Source: a virus
Direction: 5' to 3' (one strand)
Length of the DNA stretch: 52,184 bases
Virus record (IMG/VR): IMGVR_UViG_3300017706_000575
Span: 1-52,184 of that record
Part shown: positions 13,065 to 23,249 of the stretch, one piece after another
Numbering within the stretch: position 1 is the stretch's first letter
How the letters are laid out: each line of letters opens with the position of its first letter
Notes under the pieces: model-generated
What the model was told of the DNA's origin: nothing
Databases searched by the model: none
The model's input: only the letters and a program-made list of their open reading frames with translations
Made by a program: the position numbers and the translations under genes

Positions 13065-15243
13065 ATCCATACCCACATATTATAAAGGTACATGGGAAAC
13101 TACTGATTTTGAAACTAAGAATGATTTCATAGAATTTTTATTAAGTATATTTAGTGAGCCTGGGAAATATGATTTTACCATTTTATCTAAAGAATTTAAT
13201 AGAGAGGCTAAGACCTTTAATGAGAATGGGTTTTATTGTGATAAACCTTTTAGATCAAAAGATTTTATTTCTTATTGGAATGATCAAAAAAATAAATGTA
13301 GAGTAGGTGTAATTTATAAGAATGATGATAAGTCTTGGTATTTATCAAGAGATTATTATATGTGGTTAAATTTTTTGCCAATCTTTGATAAAGAAGAAAA
13401 AAAATACGGGTTTGCTAAAGTAAGAGATGCACAATATCATATGGCTCTTTATGAGCTATTAGCTGAATTAAATAATAAACATTCAGCAATACTTAAAAAA
13501 CGTCAAATAGCATCATCTTATTTTCACATGGGTAAGATTATAAATCAGTATTGGTTTGAAGAGGGAAGCATTTGTAAAGTTGGGGCATCTCTTAAAGATT
13601 TTATAAATGATAAAGGATCATGGAAATTTTTAGATGAATATAAAATATTTCTTAATGAGCATACTGCATGGTATAGACCAAGTAATCCTGAAAAGGTTTT
13701 ATTGTGGCAGCAACAGATTGAAGTAAAAGTTGGAAATAGAAAAACTGCCAGAGGTCTTAAATCAAAAATACAAGGGGGATCATTTGAAAAAAATGCTACT
13801 ACAGGAGTAGGTGGACCTTGTACATACTTTTTTCATGAAGAGGCTGGGATTGCACCCAAGATGTCAGAGACATATGAGTATTTACGTCCTGCAATGTCAT
13901 CTGGTATGATGACTACAGGTATGTTTATAGCAGCTGGATCGGTGGGTGACTTGGAGCAATGTAATCCATTAAAGGAAATGATTATAAATCCTAAATCAAA
14001 TGATATATATTCTATAGAAACGGATTTAATAGACGCTGATGGTACAGTTGGTATGGCTGGACTATTTATTCCTGAACAGTGGTCTATGCCCCCTTATATT
14101 GATGACTATGGTAACTCTTTAGTAGAAGAAGCTATAGAAGCAATTACTTTAGAAAGGGCACGTTGGAAGAATGAATTAAATGGAGAACAGTTTCAATTAA
14201 GAATATCTCAAAAACCTTTGAATATTGCAGAAGCATTTGCATATAGAAAAGCATCAATATTTCCACAAGGTATTTTAAGCAGACAACAAAAAAGAATTGA
14301 AGAAAAAGAATACCCTTATGAACTTATTGAATTAGATAGAAATGAAAAAGGGATCTTTGCAAAGAGGACAAATAAATTACCAATAACTAGATTTCCTGTA
14401 GATAAAAAACAAACAGACAAAACAGGTACTATAGTTGTTTGGGAAAGACCTGTAAAAAATCCAGAGTTTGGTGCTTATTATGCTTCTATTGACCCTGTTT
14501 CAGAAGGGAAGACAACAACATCAGATTCTTTGTGTAGCATATTTGTTTATAAAAATGCTGCAGAAGTAACAAGAACTACAGCAGCAGGAGATGTAGAGCA
14601 GTTTTTAGAAAAAGATAAAATAGTAGCTGCTTGGTGTGGTAGATTTGATGATATAAATAAAACTCATGAAAGATTAGAGTTAATCATTGAATGGTATAAT
14701 GCTTGGACAGTTGTAGAAAATAACATTTCTCTTTTTATTCAGCATATGATTGCCAGAAAGAAACAGAGATATTTAGTACCTAAACAACAGATATTATTTT
14801 TAAAAGATCTTGGATCTAATAGAACGGTATATCAAGAATATGGTTGGAAAAATACAGGTACTTTATTTAAAAGTCATTTAATATCTTATGCTATAGAATT
14901 TTTAAGAGAGGTTATAGATGAAGAAACAGATGTAAATGGTGTTGTCATTAATCAGACTTTAGGTGTAGAAAGAATACCAGATCCAATGTTAATTAAAGAA
15001 ATGTTGGCTTATTATCCTGGATTGAACGTAGATAGGTTAGTTGCTTTTGGAGCTTTAATAGCTTTTGCAAAAATTCAACAATCAAATAGAGGCTACTCTA
15101 AGCGGCAAGAATCAGAAGATAATTCTTTGGTAAAGTCAGATAATTTCAGTAAATTAAAGTATAGTCCGTTTAAAAATATAGGGCGTAATAGATCAAGAAA
15201 TACCAATAGACCTAGTAGATCTGGATTTAAAAATTATAAGTAG
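13057..15243 (+). CDS. terL: Terminase large subunit
   Basis: A 728-aa motor protein that drives DNA into the prohead and cuts concatemers. The ATPase half has a Walker A-like stretch at about residues 147-160 (KKRQIASSYFHMGK), Walker B near 258-264 (CTYFFHEEAG) and a coupling motif (MTTGMFIAAGSVGD). The C-terminal RNase H-like nuclease half shows its acidic residues in ASIDPVSEG (about 477), VVENN (about 551) and DPMLIKEML (about 645). The Walker A lacks a classical GKS/T, as in other divergent phage terminases. The tail is basic (NRSRNTNRPSRSG). Confidence 0.92.
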   Translation: MYKSIPTYYKGTWETTDFETKNDFIEFLLSIFSEPGKYDFTILSKEFNREAKTFNENGFYCDKPFRSKDFISYWNDQKNKCRVGVIYKNDDKSWYLSRDYYMWLNFLPIFDKEEKKYGFAKVRDAQYHMALYELLAELNNKHSAILKKRQIASSYFHMGKIINQYWFEEGSICKVGASLKDFINDKGSWKFLDEYKIFLNEHTAWYRPSNPEKVLLWQQQIEVKVGNRKTARGLKSKIQGGSFEKNATTGVGGPCTYFFHEEAGIAPKMSETYEYLRPAMSSGMMTTGMFIAAGSVGDLEQCNPLKEMIINPKSNDIYSIETDLIDADGTVGMAGLFIPEQWSMPPYIDDYGNSLVEEAIEAITLERARWKNELNGEQFQLRISQKPLNIAEAFAYRKASIFPQGILSRQQKRIEEKEYPYELIELDRNEKGIFAKRTNKLPITRFPVDKKQTDKTGTIVVWERPVKNPEFGAYYASIDPVSEGKTTTSDSLCSIFVYKNAAEVTRTTAAGDVEQFLEKDKIVAAWCGRFDDINKTHERLELIIEWYNAWTVVENNISLFIQHMIARKKQRYLVPKQQILFLKDLGSNRTVYQEYGWKNTGTLFKSHLISYAIEFLREVIDEETDVNGVVINQTLGVERIPDPMLIKEMLAYYPGLNVDRLVAFGALIAFAKIQQSNRGYSKRQESEDNSLVKSDNFSKLKYSPFKNIGRNRSRNTNRPSRSGFKNYK

Positions 15244-15263
15244 ACTAATTAAAAATATCTAGA

Positions 15264-18020
15264 ATGAGAGTATTAAATGCAATGCAGTTAAAAAATGGAG
15301 CTAAAGCTGATGGCGTATCTACGTTTTCTAGTTTAACTCAGCCAGTTCAGTTTTTACCATCTAAGGAGAAGACTGATGATTGGGCTGCATGGAATTTAGA
15401 TTGGCTTGAATTACAAGGTGTAGAGTTTTTAAGAATTAATGCAAGAAGGTTATTAAAAAATTATAAGTTAGCTAAAGGTATTATTGATAAGAGTGATTAC
15501 ATTGTTGAACCAGACAATGACTATAAGGAAATGATGGACGTTTTAACAGCTGAAAATGATTCAGCATTAGAACTAAAGTTTTATCCAATTGTACCCAATG
15601 TAATTAATGTATTAAGCGGAGAGTTTTCTAAGAGATATAACAAAGTTCAATTTAGAGCTGTTGATGACAAATCATATAATGAAATGTTAGAACAGAAGAA
15701 GATGCAAATTGAAGAGTCATTATTAGCTGAGGCAGAATCAAATCTTGTAGCAACAATGCTTGAGATGGGTATGGACCCAGCATCTGAAGAAGCTCAGCAA
15801 AAGTTATCACCAGAAGGTCTTAAATCACTTCCTGAAATAGAAGATTTTTTTAGTAAGTCATACAGAAGTATGGTTGAAGAATGGGCATCTCATCAGTTGA
15901 ATGTTGATGAAGAAAGATTCAGAATGCAAGAATTAGAAGAAAGAGCATTTAGAGATAGCCTTATTGCAGATAGAGAGTTTTGGCATTTTAAAATGTTAGA
16001 AGATGATTATGATATTGAATTATGGAATCCCGTATTAACTTTTTATCAAAAATCCCCAGATCAAAGATATATTTCAGATTCTAACTATGTTGGAAAAATT
16101 GATTTGATGACTGTATCTGATGTAGTAGATAAGTATGGCTACTTAATGAATCAGAAGCAATTACAATCTCTTCAAAAAATATATCCAGCAAGATCAGCTC
16201 AATATCAAGTTAATGGGTATCAGAATGATGGAGCATATTATGATGCAACTAGATCTCATGAGTGGAACACTAATGCTCCCGGTCTAGCATATAGACAATA
16301 TGCAAGTAATTACATGGCTGATCCAGAACGTGGTGGAGATATTGTTACCCAAATACTTTCTCAAAGTGAAGATTTAGAAGGCTTTGGTGATAGCAACTTA
16401 ATGAGAGTTTCTACTATATACTGGAAAACTCAAAGAAAAGTTGGACACTTAACTAAGATAGAATTTGATGGTGAGGTAACTCAGGAGATTATTGATGAAA
16501 CATATAAGATATCTGAAAAACCTGTTTATGATACATCTATTTTTAAAAATAAAAGCAAAGAGACTTTATTACAAGGAGAGCATGTAGATTGGATTTGGAT
16601 AAATGAAGTTTGGGGTGGTGTAAAAGTTGGTCCTAATGTTCCTGCCATGTGGAGAACTACAATGGATGATAATGTAAATCCTATATATTTAGGTGTTAAT
16701 AGAACTAAACCTGGAAGATTACCATTCCAATTCAAAGGTAATAATTCACTTTATGGGTGTAAACTTCCTGTAGAAGGTAGAGTTTTTTCTGATAGAAATA
16801 CAAGATCTACCTCACTTGTAGATTTAATGAAAGCATATCAAGTTGGTTATAACATGGTTAATAATCAAATTGCAGATATCCTGATAGATGAGTTAGGAAC
16901 AGTGATAATGTTTGATCAAAATGCTTTACCACGTCATTCAATGGGAGAAGATTGGGGTAAAAATAATTATGCAAAAGCATTTGTAGCAATGAAAGATTTT
17001 CAAATGCTACCTCTAGATACATCAATTACTAATACTGAAAATGCTACAAATTTCAATCATTATCAGACTCTTAATATGGAGCAAACAGGTAGGTTGATGT
17101 CTAGAATTCAACTTGCAAATTACTTTAAACAACAATGTTTTGATGCAATAGGAATTAATCCTCAACGTTTAGGAGGGGCTGTATCAGCTCAAACAGCTAC
17201 AGGGGTAGTTAATGCTATGCAACAGTCTTATGCTCAAACAGAGATTTATTTTGTACAGCATTCAGATCATTTAATGCCTAGAGTACATCAGATGAGAACT
17301 GATTTAGCACAATATTATTATAGCACAAACCCAAGTGTAAGGTTGTCTTATATATCAACAGAAGCACAAAAAGTAAACTTTACAATTAACGGTACTGATT
17401 TATTGTTAAGAGATTTTAATGTTTTTGCAACAACTAAAACAAATCATAGACAAGTCTTAGAACAGTTAAAGCAAATGGCTTTGACTAACAACACTACTGG
17501 AGCCTCTATTTTTGAATTAGGTAATATTGTTAAAGCTGATTCAATTGCTGAAGTAACAGATATCTTAAAAGATTCTGAAACTAGAATGCAAGAACAAAGA
17601 CAGCAAGAAATGCAACAGCAACGTCAAATGCAAGAAGAACAACTTCAAGCTAAGGCTCAAGAAGAGCAAATGAAGTTGCAAGCTGAAATGCAAGAAAATG
17701 ATAAGGATAGACAAAATGATTTAACCATTGCTGAAATAAGAGCTGCAGGATACGGTTCTATGGCTGATATCAATCAAAATCAAGTATCTGATTACCAAGA
17801 TGCAATGAAAGATATTAGAGATTCAACTAGATATCAAGAGCAAGCAAATCTTAAACGTGAAGAAATGAATAGCAAAGGCTCTCTTGAAAAAAGTAGACTA
17901 GAAGTAGAAAGAGAAAAAATTGCTGCAGATAGAGCAATTGCAGACACTAAATTAGCAATTGCTAGAGAAAATAAAAACAAATATGATAACCCTTCTTCAA
18001 AAAAGAAAGAAGATAAATAA
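15264..18020 (+). CDS. Portal protein
   Basis: A 918-aa protein directly downstream of TerL. Its size and position fit crAss-like portals, which form the 12-fold ring through which DNA enters and leaves the head. The N-terminus (LLKNYKLAKGIIDKSDYIVE), a clip and stem region, and ATGVVNAMQQSYAQTEIYF near residue 650 are followed by a 150-residue Gln/Glu/Met-rich coiled coil (about 770-918), which probably forms the barrel inside the head. No enzyme motif is expected. Confidence 0.85.
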   Translation: MRVLNAMQLKNGAKADGVSTFSSLTQPVQFLPSKEKTDDWAAWNLDWLELQGVEFLRINARRLLKNYKLAKGIIDKSDYIVEPDNDYKEMMDVLTAENDSALELKFYPIVPNVINVLSGEFSKRYNKVQFRAVDDKSYNEMLEQKKMQIEESLLAEAESNLVATMLEMGMDPASEEAQQKLSPEGLKSLPEIEDFFSKSYRSMVEEWASHQLNVDEERFRMQELEERAFRDSLIADREFWHFKMLEDDYDIELWNPVLTFYQKSPDQRYISDSNYVGKIDLMTVSDVVDKYGYLMNQKQLQSLQKIYPARSAQYQVNGYQNDGAYYDATRSHEWNTNAPGLAYRQYASNYMADPERGGDIVTQILSQSEDLEGFGDSNLMRVSTIYWKTQRKVGHLTKIEFDGEVTQEIIDETYKISEKPVYDTSIFKNKSKETLLQGEHVDWIWINEVWGGVKVGPNVPAMWRTTMDDNVNPIYLGVNRTKPGRLPFQFKGNNSLYGCKLPVEGRVFSDRNTRSTSLVDLMKAYQVGYNMVNNQIADILIDELGTVIMFDQNALPRHSMGEDWGKNNYAKAFVAMKDFQMLPLDTSITNTENATNFNHYQTLNMEQTGRLMSRIQLANYFKQQCFDAIGINPQRLGGAVSAQTATGVVNAMQQSYAQTEIYFVQHSDHLMPRVHQMRTDLAQYYYSTNPSVRLSYISTEAQKVNFTINGTDLLLRDFNVFATTKTNHRQVLEQLKQMALTNNTTGASIFELGNIVKADSIAEVTDILKDSETRMQEQRQQEMQQQRQMQEEQLQAKAQEEQMKLQAEMQENDKDRQNDLTIAEIRAAGYGSMADINQNQVSDYQDAMKDIRDSTRYQEQANLKREEMNSKGSLEKSRLEVEREKIAADRAIADTKLAIARENKNKYDNPSSKKKEDK

Positions 18021-18101
18021 TTACTGTTAGCTATATACTGCAAAAAACTTTACTGTTATTACAAATTATATAAGTTTATTACTTTATAACCGATTAAAGT
18101 T

Positions 18102-18113
18102 TTTGTATATTAT
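18102..18113 (+). promoter_or_regulatory. Late promoter motif TTTGTATATTAT
   Basis: TTTTTGTATATTAT followed by ATATATAAG, 42 bases before the scaffold ATG, in the 127-base gap after the portal gene. It lacks the full host TAnnTTTG match but is identical over 14 bases to the sites at 25403 and 34510. It would give separate control of scaffold and capsid protein, which are needed in large amounts. Confidence 0.65.
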
Positions 18114-18147
18114 ATATATAAGTATTAAATATTAAAACCAACAAGAT

Positions 18148-19464
18148 ATGGATACAAAAGAAAACACTGTGAAAAGTAACGTAGAAACATTAGACATTAA
18201 CTTAGATGAGATCTTTAACGGATCTCCTGGAGCTGATGATGTTACATTACCCGCAGAAGAAAAAAGCAAACCAAATATTTTTACAGGAAAACCAAAAGCA
18301 GACTTTTCATTTGCTGATCCTGATGAGGATGGTGTAGATGATTTATCAGCTAAATCAAAAGAAGAAGAAAAAACAACTGAACAAGTTGAAGAAGTTGAAG
18401 CAGCAAAGCCTGTTGAAACAGATGATGCTCAGATGTCTAAAAAAGACACAGATGACATTATGGATTCTTTAACAGATGAGGTTGAAGATGCTGAAGAAGA
18501 AAAAAGGGAAACAAGAGGTAGAAAATCTATATCCGGAATAAGTGATGTATTTAACAAACTTATAAAGGCTGATAAAATAGTTCCTTTTGATGATGATAAG
18601 GAATTAGCAGATTATACAGCTAAAGATTGGGAGGAACTTATTGAGGCTAACTTAGAAGAGAAGGCTAATCAAGCAAGACGTGAAACTCCAAAGCAATTTT
18701 TTGCAAGTTTACCAGAAGAGCTACAAGTTGCGGCTAGATATGTAGCAGATGGAGGACAAGATTTAAAAGGTTTGTTTTCAACTTTAGCTCAGGTAGAAGA
18801 AACTAGGACTTTAGATATTAAATCTGAATCAGGGCAGGAAACAATTATCAGAGAATATTTAGGTGCTACAGGATATGGCACACAAGAAGAAATCTCTGAA
18901 GAAATTGAGATATGGAAAGATTTAGGAAAACTTGAACAACAAGCTTCAAAGTTTAAACCTAAGTTAGATAAAATGCAAGAAAAAGTTGTTGCAAAAAAGA
19001 TTGAAGAACAAGATCTTAAAAGAAAGCAACAAGAGCAGGCATCTAAAACGTACATGTCTAATGTATATGAAACATTAAAAGACGGTAACTTAGGTGACAT
19101 TAAGATAGATAAAAGAACACAAGCAATGTTGTATAATGGTTTAGTTCAACCAAGTTATCCTTCAGTTAGTGGGAAAAATACAAATTTACTTGGACACTTA
19201 TTAGAAAAGTATCAATTTGTTGAACCTAACTATAATTTGATTTCTGAAGCTTTATGGTTATTGCAAGATCCAGAAGGATACAAGTCAAAAATCATGGATA
19301 AAGGAGCTCAAAAAAGTGTTGAGAAAACAGTTAGAAAATTAAAAACTGAACAGGCAAATGCAGGCGGATCTAATTCTCTAGGTATACAAGAGAAGGAAGA
19401 AACTAAAAGAAAGTCAAGTGGTAGAAAGCTACCAAGAACCAACAACATTTTCAAAAGGATTTAA
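18148..19464 (+). CDS. Capsid scaffold-like protein
   Basis: A 438-aa protein between portal and capsid genes. Residues 1-120 are strongly acidic and disordered, the middle (150-330) is helical with a coiled coil (LGKLEQQASKFKPKLDKMQ), and the C-terminus is basic (KRKSSGRKLPRTNNIFKRI). An acidic rod with a basic helical end that holds the capsid protein is the layout of phage scaffolds, and it matches the crAss-like gene 77 position. No protease motif is seen. Confidence 0.75.
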   Translation: MDTKENTVKSNVETLDINLDEIFNGSPGADDVTLPAEEKSKPNIFTGKPKADFSFADPDEDGVDDLSAKSKEEEKTTEQVEEVEAAKPVETDDAQMSKKDTDDIMDSLTDEVEDAEEEKRETRGRKSISGISDVFNKLIKADKIVPFDDDKELADYTAKDWEELIEANLEEKANQARRETPKQFFASLPEELQVAARYVADGGQDLKGLFSTLAQVEETRTLDIKSESGQETIIREYLGATGYGTQEEISEEIEIWKDLGKLEQQASKFKPKLDKMQEKVVAKKIEEQDLKRKQQEQASKTYMSNVYETLKDGNLGDIKIDKRTQAMLYNGLVQPSYPSVSGKNTNLLGHLLEKYQFVEPNYNLISEALWLLQDPEGYKSKIMDKGAQKSVEKTVRKLKTEQANAGGSNSLGIQEKEETKRKSSGRKLPRTNNIFKRI

Positions 19465-19514
19465 TAATCACAAATAAATAAATAAATAATAACAATTAAA
19501 AACAAGTAAAAATT

Positions 19515-21134
19515 ATGGCAACTCCAGTATTAAATAATGGAATTTTCCTAAGAGATACAAGCTACAAAGCTAGTTCTCATGTTGATTCTTATCACCTAAC
19601 CCAGATGCTTGGTAACGCTGAGCCTATGGACATGGGACCAGTAGATCTTTGGGCAATGACCCAGAAGGTAGAAATGCCTTTGTATCAGATGGCTTCATTC
19701 GGTGGAAAGAACACAATCATGGTGGACAACGCACGTGGTGAGTACAAATGGCAAACTCCAATTGCTCAAGATCTTCCATACATTGTGGCAGACATTGAAG
19801 CGGCAAACACAAACAAAGGTGTAGATGGTACAACCTTTAAAATTAAAATTTCCAAAAGAACTTTTGGTCATGGTGATATTATTACTTATGACAAGTACAA
19901 TGGATTAGAACTTTACATTACAGCAGATGATATTATCCCTGCAGGTGACGGTTTTATCTACACAGTTCAATTGGTAAACAACAACAATGCAGCTATCTTG
20001 GATAACAAGTATTTAGCTAAAGGTACTAAATTCTTCAGAAAAGGTTCTGCAAGAGGTGAGTATGGAGAAAGATTCTCTGACATTGAAACAGGTTCTGGTT
20101 TCCGTGAATTCTACAATTTCGTAGGGGGAGCAGAAGCACATGTACATTATTCTATTTCTAGCCGTGCTGATCTTATGATCAAAGGTGGCTTGAATGCTGA
20201 TGGTACTGTACCAGTAACTGAAATATGGAGAAACTTTGATACAGACTCTAACAATCCTTCAGTTCCTTCTATTGAGGGTCTGATTGCTAATATGGGTAAA
20301 GCTGGTGCAAGAGAAGCATTTGAAAATGGTACTCTTACTAGAACTTTCATTACTAATATGGAAGCAGCTCACTTATCTAAAATTGCTACGGATATTGAAA
20401 CTTACCTAATGTGGGGTAAAGGTGGTAGAGTAAAACAAGACGGACCAGATGATATTAGATTGTCTGTTGGTCTTTGGTCTCAGTTAGATAACTCTTTCAA
20501 AAGAGTATATAACAAGTCCTCATTTACTCTTGACATGTTTAAGTCTGAGCTTTACAACTTCTATCAAGGTAAAGTTGAATTTAAAGGGCCAGACCCACAA
20601 AGATCACTTGTTGTTCAAACAGGTATTGCAGGTATGCAACTAATTAACAAAGCTATTGCTGATGAAGTATATGGTTCTGGTTTAGTTCAAAATGCTAGTG
20701 ATATTGGTGCGGTAACAGGTAAAGGTATGGATTTAGATTATGGTTTTGCTTACACAAGCTTTACTATTCCTTTCCTTGCTAATGTTAAGTTTGTACTTAA
20801 CCCAGCATTTGATAACTTAAATACAAATGATATTGAGAATCCATTGATTGATGGAAGACCTTTAAGTTCTTATAGCTTTATCATTTTTGATGTTACAGAT
20901 GAAGGAAATGACAACATTCACTTGTTGAAACTTTCTTGGGATAATCAACTCAAGTGGTTCTACCAAAATGGTACTATGGACTACATGGGAAGAACTCAAG
21001 GGTTTGCATCTACAGGAAACTTTAATGGTTACCGTGTAATGATGTCTCAAACTATGCCAGCTATTTGGGTAAAAGATCCAACTAAAGTTCTTAAAATTGT
21101 AATGAGAAACCCTGTTACAGGAGGATCATTCTAG
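19515..21134 (+). CDS. Major capsid protein
   Basis: A 539-aa HK97-fold-type capsid protein of crAss-like phages, recognised by position after portal and scaffold, length, and its sequence: an N-terminal arm (FLRDTSYKASSHVDSYHLTQ), the segment MASFGGKNTIMVDNARGEYK, and a C-terminal YRVMMSQTMPAIWVKDPTK. The codons are richer in C-ending forms (TTC, AAC, ATC) than in neighbouring genes, as expected for the most abundant product. It is followed by its own terminator. The HK97 fold itself is inferred from the family. Confidence 0.85.
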   Translation: MATPVLNNGIFLRDTSYKASSHVDSYHLTQMLGNAEPMDMGPVDLWAMTQKVEMPLYQMASFGGKNTIMVDNARGEYKWQTPIAQDLPYIVADIEAANTNKGVDGTTFKIKISKRTFGHGDIITYDKYNGLELYITADDIIPAGDGFIYTVQLVNNNNAAILDNKYLAKGTKFFRKGSARGEYGERFSDIETGSGFREFYNFVGGAEAHVHYSISSRADLMIKGGLNADGTVPVTEIWRNFDTDSNNPSVPSIEGLIANMGKAGAREAFENGTLTRTFITNMEAAHLSKIATDIETYLMWGKGGRVKQDGPDDIRLSVGLWSQLDNSFKRVYNKSSFTLDMFKSELYNFYQGKVEFKGPDPQRSLVVQTGIAGMQLINKAIADEVYGSGLVQNASDIGAVTGKGMDLDYGFAYTSFTIPFLANVKFVLNPAFDNLNTNDIENPLIDGRPLSSYSFIIFDVTDEGNDNIHLLKLSWDNQLKWFYQNGTMDYMGRTQGFASTGNFNGYRVMMSQTMPAIWVKDPTKVLKIVMRNPVTGGSF

Positions 21135-21145
21135 AACTAATAATT

Positions 21146-21180
21146 AAAGGGGGGGAGTTAAACCTCCTCCCTTTTTTTTT
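21146..21180 (+). terminator. Rho-independent terminator after capsid gene
   Basis: AAAGGGGGGGAG pairs with CTCCTCCCTTT around a short AT loop, followed by nine T. It begins 12 bases after the capsid stop and would end most capsid mRNA there. Confidence 0.85.
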
Positions 21181-21200
21181 AATCTTTAAAACAAATAATC

Positions 21201-21395
21201 ATGGGACTAGATATAAAAAAAGCAAATAAAACTACTGAATTCACTAATTTAAGTGTTTCTAAAATTATTGCTTCTAAAGCCGTTGGTAAAGATATATTAG
21301 TCAAAGACTATGCAAATAATGCTGCAGCCGTTGCAGCAGGTTTAGTCAAAGGTGATCTATATCATTCCAGTGGAGATTTAAAGGTGGTAGTATAA
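21201..21395 (+). CDS. Small conserved structural-region protein
   Basis: A 64-aa protein (MGLDIKKANKTTEF) with an Ala-rich middle (AVGKDILVKDYANNAAAVAA) and the ending GLVKGDLYHSSGDLKVVV. The last phrase is common at the ends of short phage virion proteins. It sits alone between the capsid terminator and a predicted structured RNA, so its expression may depend on read-through. Probably a minor head protein; not proven. Confidence 0.6.
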   Translation: MGLDIKKANKTTEFTNLSVSKIIASKAVGKDILVKDYANNAAAVAAGLVKGDLYHSSGDLKVVV

Positions 21396-21398
21396 TAA

Positions 21399-21480
21399 AA
21401 GTCAAAAAACTTTAGCAAGCGTAATACCTTGCTTTAGAAATTAGTAATAATAAATGTACATAAATATGTACCTTTGACTT
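21399..21480 (+). ncRNA. Predicted three-way-junction RNA element
   Basis: In the 118-base gap before the next gene, AAGTCAAA (21399-21406) pairs with TTTGACTT (21473-21480). Enclosed between them are two perfect hairpins: AGCAAG/CTTGCT (21414-21419 and 21428-21433) and GTACAT/ATGTAC (21456-21461 and 21466-21471). The nesting of three exact helices in 82 bases is unlikely by chance in AT-rich DNA. It may be a leader regulating the gene at 21514, an RNA processing site or a small RNA. Confidence 0.55.
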
Positions 21481-21513
21481 AAAATAGTTATTAATTAATA
21501 AACCAAAAAAAAG

Positions 21514-22530
21514 ATGAATGATTACACAATTGTAGAAAAGTATCAACAAAGTAAAGATCAGACTATTGCTATACGTCCTTTCTTTAATCCAACTAAAGAA
21601 AATATGGGGTTAGAACAGTATGGTCTCTCACTCCATGATGGAGTATTTCATGAAGAATCTTTAGCCTGTTTAGAAATGAATGGTGTTAAAAGATATGTAA
21701 CTGGACTTAATGAATTTGCACCTGAAGTAAAATTATTACCAAAGGATAAAAAAATAGCAAAGATTAAAGAAATAAGACAAGTAGTTGCTCAATTAGAGGC
21801 AGAACTAGCAGCTAATGTAGTTGACCCGGAAGATAAAGATTTCTGGAATAAGTTAACAGTAATGAAGCCTGATAACTCTAAATTTTGGGATAAAATCAGT
21901 TTAAGATGTGGTAATGAACCAGTATTTTTAGATCCTATGAAAGATCCGTATGATCTTATAAAGTTACATGCTATTAATGCAGGAGGTTTTTCAATAGTTG
22001 CAGGATCATTAAGAGAAGCAAGAGCAATGAATAATTCTCCTAAATTTTATTTAGATACTGCACAAGAATCATTATCAACTAGAACAGAGTTGAGTAAATT
22101 GAAAAATAAAGCATTAGTTGCTTTACAGAATATGTATGACTCTAACGTTACTAAACTAATGTATGTTGCTAAAATATGTGATATAGATAGTGTGCAGTAT
22201 GTTAAAGCTACACCTAATGATGTATTATATGAAAATATGGACACATACATTAACGGTTTTGGAGCAGAGTCATCTAAAAAAAGAGCAGCATCTCAATTCT
22301 TAGAAGCTTCTGGATTATCTATGGAAGAATTAAAAATAAGAGCACTTATAAAAGATGGCCTTTATTATAGATTTATTACAACAAAAGCAGGTGGATGGAT
22401 TGAACCAATTGACAGTGGTGTTAAGTTTGGTAAAACCCCATCAGAATGTTTAACGTTCTTACAAAATCCAGAAAATGAAGAATCCTTAATGTCACTTTTA
22501 GAAAAGGTTGAACCATATTGGAATTCATAA
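21514..22530 (+). CDS. Conserved phage structural-region protein
   Basis: A 338-aa protein with no catalytic motif that I recognise. It has an N-terminal beta part (YGLSLHDGVFHEESLACLE), a Lys/Glu-rich helix (residues 75-98), and a helical C-terminal half (SKLKNKALVALQNMYDSNVT, SGLSMEELKIRALIKDG). Proteins with this sequence pattern follow the capsid gene in several Bacteroidota phages (from memory), so it is likely a virion or assembly protein. It sits downstream of the three-way-junction element. Confidence 0.65.
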   Translation: MNDYTIVEKYQQSKDQTIAIRPFFNPTKENMGLEQYGLSLHDGVFHEESLACLEMNGVKRYVTGLNEFAPEVKLLPKDKKIAKIKEIRQVVAQLEAELAANVVDPEDKDFWNKLTVMKPDNSKFWDKISLRCGNEPVFLDPMKDPYDLIKLHAINAGGFSIVAGSLREARAMNNSPKFYLDTAQESLSTRTELSKLKNKALVALQNMYDSNVTKLMYVAKICDIDSVQYVKATPNDVLYENMDTYINGFGAESSKKRAASQFLEASGLSMEELKIRALIKDGLYYRFITTKAGGWIEPIDSGVKFGKTPSECLTFLQNPENEESLMSLLEKVEPYWNS

Positions 22531-22541
22531 AAATATAGAAA

Positions 22542-23249
22542 ATGAACAATGACACTCTTTTACTAAAATTAAAACAAAGGCTTAACAAACTAGACAGTCA
22601 AGATTATGACAATATAGAATGTTGGCAATTTGTAGAAGCTTTTAACAAGGTTCAATTAGAGTGGTGTAGAAGAAATCTGCATGGGGGAAACATGTATAAA
22701 GAAGGAGATGAGTTATCTAAAAAAAGAATAGATGATTTACAACCTTTATTAATAGAGCTTTCTTTAACTGGAACTATTACAGATACATATTTTGAATCAA
22801 ATAATTTTCCAGTAGATGAGTATTTAGAATATAAAAGAGTTGGCACTGATGCTACCTCAGAATGCTGTACAGATCCAAGATCTATGACAGTATATTTATC
22901 TGAAGTAGCAAATGTTCCTTTATTGTTAAGAGATCCTTTAAAAAATCCTGATTTTGAATGGGGTGAAACTTTCTGCACAATGCAGAATAATACAATAAGA
23001 ATTTATAGAAATACAGATTTTAATATTGTAAATCCAGTTTTAACTTACTACAGAAAACCAGTATATATTGAAGTATTAGGATGTACTGATCCATATACAG
23101 GAGTAACAAGTACAGTAAATATTGAATGTGAATTTAAAGATGATGTAACAGAACTTATGTTAGATGATACAGCATCATTGATTGCAGGAGATATAGAAAA
23201 TATATATCAACAACAAAGAGGTCAAGCTGCTGCTGAACGTAATAACTAA
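22542..23249 (+). CDS. Probable head-tail ring (neck) protein
   Basis: A 235-aa protein. The N-terminal helices (LKLKQRLNKLDSQDYDN, CWQFVEAFNKVQLEWCRRN), a beta middle with paired cysteines (SECCTDPRSM) and the C-terminal helix (VTELMLDDTASLIAGDIENI) follow the pattern of portal-bound adaptor or ring proteins in Bacteroidota phages. Position between capsid and tail genes supports this. It shares an operon with the next gene, five bases away. Confidence 0.6.
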   Translation: MNNDTLLLKLKQRLNKLDSQDYDNIECWQFVEAFNKVQLEWCRRNLHGGNMYKEGDELSKKRIDDLQPLLIELSLTGTITDTYFESNNFPVDEYLEYKRVGTDATSECCTDPRSMTVYLSEVANVPLLLRDPLKNPDFEWGETFCTMQNNTIRIYRNTDFNIVNPVLTYYRKPVYIEVLGCTDPYTGVTSTVNIECEFKDDVTELMLDDTASLIAGDIENIYQQQRGQAAAERNN

